Shown here piece after piece: positions 5,125 to 8,741 of a DNA stretch of 8,741 nt. The notes beneath the pieces are model-generated. The model did not search any database, was not told the origin of the DNA, and saw only the letters and a program-made list of their open reading frames with translations. Position 1 is the stretch's first letter; each line of letters begins with the position of its first letter. This DNA comes from Nitrospiria bacterium (GTDB lineage: Bacteria > Nitrospirota > Nitrospiria > JACQBZ01). The stretch lies in contig CAKKOZ010000054.1 in the NCBI GenBank assembly GCA_919901335.1, forward strand, positions 11,592 through 20,332. Direction: 5' to 3'. The position numbers and the translations under genes were made by a program.

Positions 5125-5901
5125 ATGTTGGATGATATCCTGGCTGTCAACAAACCGATCGGGATCACAAGCCATCAGGTGGCGATACGACTGGCCGAGA
5201 AGTTCGGCACCGTCGTCACGCATACGGGCAGTCTCGATCCCATGGCCGAAGGCGTACTGGTCCTTCTGATCGGGCCGGAAGCGAAGAAACGGCAAGCCGA
5301 GTTACAGGCCGTTGATAAGGAATACGAGTTTGATCTTCTATTCGGTTTTTCGACCGACTCGTACGACTCGCTCGGGCTCGTCACCAATGCAACCGCCTAC
5401 GATCCTGAAAAATTTCCGGAAGAAAAGTTAAACGATCTCATCCGACAATCGGTCGGAAAGAGAAAACAGGAACTCCCGCCTTTTTCATCCATCGTCATCC
5501 GGGGAAAACCGCTGTTCTGGTGGGCGCGGGAAGGACGGTTGGATGAGGTGGGTTTACCCGTGAGGGAGATTGAGGTCTACGAGGCCAAGCGGTCGGGGTT
5601 GGACCGGATCACAAAAACCGATCTTGAAACTTTGATCGTGGAAAATATCGGCCGGATCGAGGGCGACTTCCGGCAGGAGCGGATCAAAGAAAGCTGGCGA
5701 TCCGCTCTGGCAAGTCATTCCAACAACCGATTCTCGGTTGTGACGATCCGGATCACCGTCAGCTCCGGCACCTATGTTCGATCCATCGCAAATGAGCTCG
5801 GAAAAACACTCAGGGTTCCGTCAATCGCCCTCCGGATTCTACGCACCCGAAACGGCCGGTTCGGCCTGTCCGACTGTAAACTGTTATGCGATTTGATCTA
5901 A
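5125..5901 (+). CDS. truB: TruB-type pseudouridine synthase, short form lacking a PUA domain
   Basis: TruB enzymes convert uridine 55 in the T-loop of tRNA to pseudouridine. The 258-residue protein has the family motifs in order: VNKPIGITSH (8-17), HTGSLDPMAEG (33-43) with the catalytic aspartate D38, DKEYEFD (64-70) with the stacking tyrosine Y67, the QELPPFSS and GKPLFWWAREGR block (115-138), and SSGTYVRSIANELG (213-226) with R219. It stops soon after, so there is no C-terminal PUA domain, and it is shorter than the usual 300 or so residues. From memory it resembles the short TruB proteins of candidate-phyla bacteria more than the classic rbfA-linked TruB. The start is ATG 5125, not the in-frame TTG 5119, because of the promoter position. 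A second, standard truB elsewhere in the genome cannot be excluded. Confidence 0.85.
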   Translation: MLDDILAVNKPIGITSHQVAIRLAEKFGTVVTHTGSLDPMAEGVLVLLIGPEAKKRQAELQAVDKEYEFDLLFGFSTDSYDSLGLVTNATAYDPEKFPEEKLNDLIRQSVGKRKQELPPFSSIVIRGKPLFWWAREGRLDEVGLPVREIEVYEAKRSGLDRITKTDLETLIVENIGRIEGDFRQERIKESWRSALASHSNNRFSVVTIRITVSSGTYVRSIANELGKTLRVPSIALRILRTRNGRFGLSDCKLLCDLI

Positions 5902-5906
5902 CGCTT

Positions 5907-7061
5907 TTACCACGCCAGGACGTCCTTGAAATACGGCCTGAAGGTCAAGCCTTTCAGCAGAGACGGCGTGAGACCTTTGTGCTGGATCAGGACCTTGAAC
6001 ACCCCGCCCATGCTCTCCCGGGCCAGAAGGCGTTTGACCGACAGCATCTCCGGACTTTCCGGATCCAACCGTTCCGTCTCCTCGGCAATGCCGAGGCTCA
6101 TCAGAAAATTGAGCTGGTTCGTAAAACCGGTCACCTGAAGACCTCCATCGGCGCCGGCCTGCGTCAGCCGCGTGAAATCAACATGGGCCGTGATATCCTG
6201 CTCACCGATGCGGGAGTACGGATCATCATTGACGGTATGCCGGTAGTAGCAGAGCAGGCTCCCTTTTTTACGATGCGCCGCGAACAGCTCCGAGGCCGGA
6301 TGGCCGTAATCAATCGTGATCACGAAGCCCTGGTCCATCGCCTTGCCGATCTCACGAAACCAACGGGCTGCCTCAAGATTCACCTCGGCCCGCTGGCCCT
6401 CGGCCAAGCGGATCTTCAATCCATCGAAATAGGCCGCCAGCTCCGGCGTCGAGGCCGGGCCGGCCGATTCAACAAACCGGTCGCCGCTTAGATCCAGATA
6501 AACCTCATCCAGCCCCTCCTTCGTCCCGACAACCCGATGGACCGGAAAAGCATCCACCAGTTCATTGGAGAGAACACATCCGCAGAGAAGCCCATCGGCC
6601 GCGGCCTCATCGAGGCCGGAAAACCAGGCGACCGATTCGGCCAGAGATTCGGAATGGAGCCGCTCTTTTTGCTTCGCCACCATGGCCGGACTGCGCTCGA
6701 TCACGGCGTACCGAAACCGCTTGAAATTCTCCGGGGAGTGCGCTTTCAATCCGACCAGGATATCCCGGCAGAGCAGCCCTTTTCCGGCGCCCATCTCTAA
6801 AATCGTGAAGGGTTTCTGCCGCGGCAGCATCGTTTCCATTTGAATGATCTGCCTGGCCAGCAGCCGGCCGAAGATGGGATGGACATCGGGGCTGGTGTAG
6901 TAATCGCCGCCGAGGCCGATCCGGTCTGCGGAAGAGATGTAATACCCATCCTCCGGATCGTACAGCGCGATCTCCATGAACCGGGCGAAGGTCATCCGGC
7001 CCTTATCCCGGATCTCCTCTTGGATTTTCCGGATTAATTTAAGGTTGCCCGAATCCGACAT
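5907..7061 (-). CDS. DUF185 (MidA/NDUFAF7-type) SAM-dependent methyltransferase
   Basis: The family is a class I methyltransferase whose mitochondrial members act in complex I assembly by dimethylating an arginine of NDUFS2 (the NuoD homologue). The 384-residue protein is full length. The N-terminal family segment MTFARFMEIALYDPEDGYY lies at 23-41, GGDYYTSPDVHPIFG at 51-65, SAM-binding motif I LEMGAGKGLLCRD at 88-100, SNELVDAFPVHRV at 165-177, the DYGH motif at 251-254, GSLLCYYRH at 267-275 and DITAHVDF at 289-296. I chose ATG 7061, with AAGGAG 11 bases upstream; ATG 7088 would add nine unconserved residues. It overlaps the kinase gene by 28 bases, so they are co-translated. The substrate here is inferred; another protein is possible. 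Confidence 0.9.
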   Translation of the reverse strand: MSDSGNLKLIRKIQEEIRDKGRMTFARFMEIALYDPEDGYYISSADRIGLGGDYYTSPDVHPIFGRLLARQIIQMETMLPRQKPFTILEMGAGKGLLCRDILVGLKAHSPENFKRFRYAVIERSPAMVAKQKERLHSESLAESVAWFSGLDEAAADGLLCGCVLSNELVDAFPVHRVVGTKEGLDEVYLDLSGDRFVESAGPASTPELAAYFDGLKIRLAEGQRAEVNLEAARWFREIGKAMDQGFVITIDYGHPASELFAAHRKKGSLLCYYRHTVNDDPYSRIGEQDITAHVDFTRLTQAGADGGLQVTGFTNQLNFLMSLGIAEETERLDPESPEMLSVKRLLARESMGGVFKVLIQHKGLTPSLLKGLTFRPYFKDVLAW

Positions 7062-8587
7062 GCCGCGATGATCTCCTTCACGTCCCATCCCTTTTCCGTA
7101 TCCACCTTAACCAGACGCTCCGCTTCTTCGTGATCGAACGACTCGAACACCGAGAGCTGGCGCCGCAGGATCTCGATATCGGCGTCTGAGACATCCGTCC
7201 CGGCCGCCGCTCTTTTTGTCAGACGGGCCTCAAGAACCTCCGGCGGCGCGGTGCAATGCAGTATTGAAAAAGGCAAGGCCCTCTTCTCGGCCCATACCCT
7301 CGCAGCCTCCCGGTGCCGCCTCTGCGCATAGGTGGCATCGAGGATGGCCCAGCGTCCGCTCGCGATCACGGCCTCGGCCCGTTCCAGAAGACCGTCGTAC
7401 GTCCGCTCCGTCATCTCCTGACTGTAAATACCCCGGCCGTAATCCGCCGCGGCCCGTGCCTCCTGACCCAACTCGGCGATCGATTTCCGGACCGCATCGG
7501 ATCGGACCATCACGCCGCCAAGACCCTCGGCCAGATCCGCCGCGACGGTGCTCTTTCCCGATCCGCTCACGCCGGCCATCAGGATCAGGCCGGACCGATG
7601 GCCGCCGAGATAGTTCTCCGCCAGCTCAAAATAGGCCAGGGCGCGTTCCCTCGCGGCCGTTTTATCCTCTTCCGTGATCTCCGGATCGTCTAAAAGAAAA
7701 CAGGCCACCTTCGCCCTCACGCAGGCGCGATAAATAAGGTAGAAATTGAGCACCGCCAGCCCGTCGTAATCCTGGGTTTTTTCAAGATAGGCATTTAAGA
7801 ACCGGTTGCCGAGGCCGGAAAGCCCGCGATGATCCAGATCCATCAGTAAAAAGGCGATCTCGTTGATGACATCGATATGATTCAGAGCGTCATTGAACTC
7901 GATGCAGTCGAAAATGATCAACCGGCCTTGGTCAAGGCAGATATTCTGAAGATGCAGATCGCCGTGGCAGACACGAATCGCGCCGCGCTTGATCCGCTGA
8001 TGGAACAGGTCTGTTTTCTGTTTCAAAAAATAGTCCGAATAGTCCTTAAGCTTTATGAACCGTGCCGGGCTGACTACAACACCCTGATACTTCGCCGTCT
8101 GCTCAAAGTTCCGGAGCACGTTCTCCCCGACGGCTTCCGGCGTCCCGAAGGCATCCGCGCGCTCGGCCGATTGATGGAACCGGGCCACACGTTCCGCGAT
8201 GGGAAGGATATGCGCAAGCGACAAATCCCCATGCCCGGCCATGGCATCCAGCAGACCCTCCTGGCCGAATTGGACCATCTTCACGGCATACTCCACCGGC
8301 CCGCCCTTTCCCTCCACGCGGAACTCCTCGCCGTCCCGGGTGATCGGCACGACGCCCAGATAAATGTCCGGCGCCAATCGACGGTTCAAGACCACTTCTC
8401 GCTCGCAGTAATAGCGCCGTTTCTCCAGTGTGGAAAAATCGAGAAATTTCAGATCAACCGGCTTTTTTATTTTATAAGCGAAGGACCCGGTCAGAAAAAC
8501 ATCCGAGATATGGGTCGCAAGATGCCGGATCTCCCGGACAGGGTGGGGATATGCGGCCGGATTCATGAGCGAGCGATACCAGATCAT
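7034..8587 (-). CDS. Fused aminoglycoside-phosphotransferase-like domain and P-loop kinase
   Basis: This 517-residue protein joins two phosphotransfer modules. The N-terminal part (about 1-330) is kinase-like: THISDVFLTG and FAYKIKKPVDL (25-46) contain a likely nucleotide-contacting lysine, HGDLHLQN (208-215) is the catalytic loop with D210 and N215, and IFDCIEFN (225-232) supplies the metal aspartate D227. The C-terminal part (about 333-517) is a P-loop kinase of the AAA_33 type: Walker A GVSGSGKST (339-347) and VRSDAVRK (361-368). The fusion is a known bacterial architecture of unknown substrate; I see no reason to call it antibiotic resistance. ATG 8587 has AAAGGA 5 bases upstream and overlaps the preceding gene's stop as ATGA. 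The longer frame to TTG 8626 is rejected. Confidence 0.9.
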   Translation of the reverse strand: MIWYRSLMNPAAYPHPVREIRHLATHISDVFLTGSFAYKIKKPVDLKFLDFSTLEKRRYYCEREVVLNRRLAPDIYLGVVPITRDGEEFRVEGKGGPVEYAVKMVQFGQEGLLDAMAGHGDLSLAHILPIAERVARFHQSAERADAFGTPEAVGENVLRNFEQTAKYQGVVVSPARFIKLKDYSDYFLKQKTDLFHQRIKRGAIRVCHGDLHLQNICLDQGRLIIFDCIEFNDALNHIDVINEIAFLLMDLDHRGLSGLGNRFLNAYLEKTQDYDGLAVLNFYLIYRACVRAKVACFLLDDPEITEEDKTAARERALAYFELAENYLGGHRSGLILMAGVSGSGKSTVAADLAEGLGGVMVRSDAVRKSIAELGQEARAAADYGRGIYSQEMTERTYDGLLERAEAVIASGRWAILDATYAQRRHREAARVWAEKRALPFSILHCTAPPEVLEARLTKRAAAGTDVSDADIEILRRQLSVFESFDHEEAERLVKVDTEKGWDVKEIIAACRIRATLN

Positions 8588-8741
8588 CCGTTTCCTTTGG
8601 ACCTCAGCACCCATTCCACCAGCCAAGGCGATATGATTCGGGCGGCTGCACCGCCATCCACCAGAGTACGCTGGATGAGTCCCATGTTCGCCAGACGGTC
8701 CAAGGTCGCCTTCATCGATTGACCGCCGGATATATCCCGCA
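8584..8741 (-). CDS. C-terminal fragment of an unidentified protein (possible winged-helix end), continues past the window edge
   Basis: In the third minus frame an open reading frame enters from the right edge and ends at TGA 8584-8586. It encodes 51 residues in view, with SMKATLDRLANMGLIQRT at about 8-25 and ARIISPWLVEWVLRSKG at about 33-49. The first segment looks like a recognition helix followed by a turn into a beta hairpin, and the second like the closing strand and helix of a winged-helix domain, as at the end of some AAA-family ATP-binding proteins. The family is an inference from a short stretch. The stop overlaps the kinase start as ATGA, the hallmark of coupled translation, which supports its being a real coding end and the head of this operon. 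Confidence 0.6.
   Translation of the reverse strand, partial: RDISGGQSMKATLDRLANMGLIQRTLVDGGAAARIISPWLVEWVLRSKGNG

Noticed and set aside
7034..8587. Aminoglycoside resistance gene
   Set aside because: Only the fold of the N-terminal domain is shared; the fusion with a P-loop kinase is a separate housekeeping-like family and the context has no resistance or mobile genes.
7877..8722. Long plus-strand open frame (281 codons) opposite the fused kinase
   Set aside because: It lies entirely antisense to a gene with clear kinase and P-loop motifs; its translation shows no recognisable family and is a GC-driven shadow.

Overview
The window looks like chromosomal DNA from a free-living, respiring, GC-rich bacterium. 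It carries the front half of an operon for the proton-pumping NADH:quinone oxidoreductase (complex I). The subunits have NuoC and NuoD as separate proteins, and the intergenic gaps hold short GC-rich palindromic repeats. This would fit a deep-branching lineage such as Nitrospirota or NC10, but the taxonomic guess is weak because it rests on general resemblance, not on a search.

Layout. From about 5016 down to the left edge, on the minus strand: two tandem sigma70-type promoters, then nuoA, nuoB, nuoC, nuoD, nuoE and nuoF in canonical order; nuoG would be expected just beyond position 1. On the plus strand, divergent from nuoA, is a short TruB-type pseudouridine synthase with its own promoter and an apparently leaderless start. 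Convergent with it, with only 5 bases between the stop codons, is a second minus-strand operon. It reads from the right edge: the C-terminal end of an unidentified, possibly winged-helix, protein; a fused aminoglycoside-phosphotransferase-like/P-loop kinase protein; and a DUF185 (MidA/NDUFAF7-type) SAM-dependent methyltransferase. These three genes overlap each other (ATGA and 28 bases).

How the genes relate. NuoE/NuoF form most of the NADH-oxidising tip, NuoB/C/D form the arm that carries cluster N2 and the quinone site, and NuoA is the first membrane subunit. The mitochondrial relative of the methyltransferase, NDUFAF7, methylates an arginine of the NuoD homologue during complex I assembly. 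The same arginine is present in this NuoD (R66), so the neighbouring methyltransferase may be a complex I assembly factor.

Most unusual feature. The upstream junctions nuoA/B and nuoB/C are tight, but nuoD/E and nuoE/F are each interrupted by a palindromic element that abuts the upstream stop codon, and a third palindrome lies just after nuoF. The nuoD/E element is flanked by a perfect 8-base direct repeat, and removing it in silico restores a compact junction (TAA, 7 bases with AGGAG, ATG). The nuoE/F element has inverted-repeat ends and an imperfect 8-base direct repeat; removing it restores a TAATG overlap with a good ribosome-binding site. These look like insertions of small non-autonomous elements into an operon that is otherwise intact.
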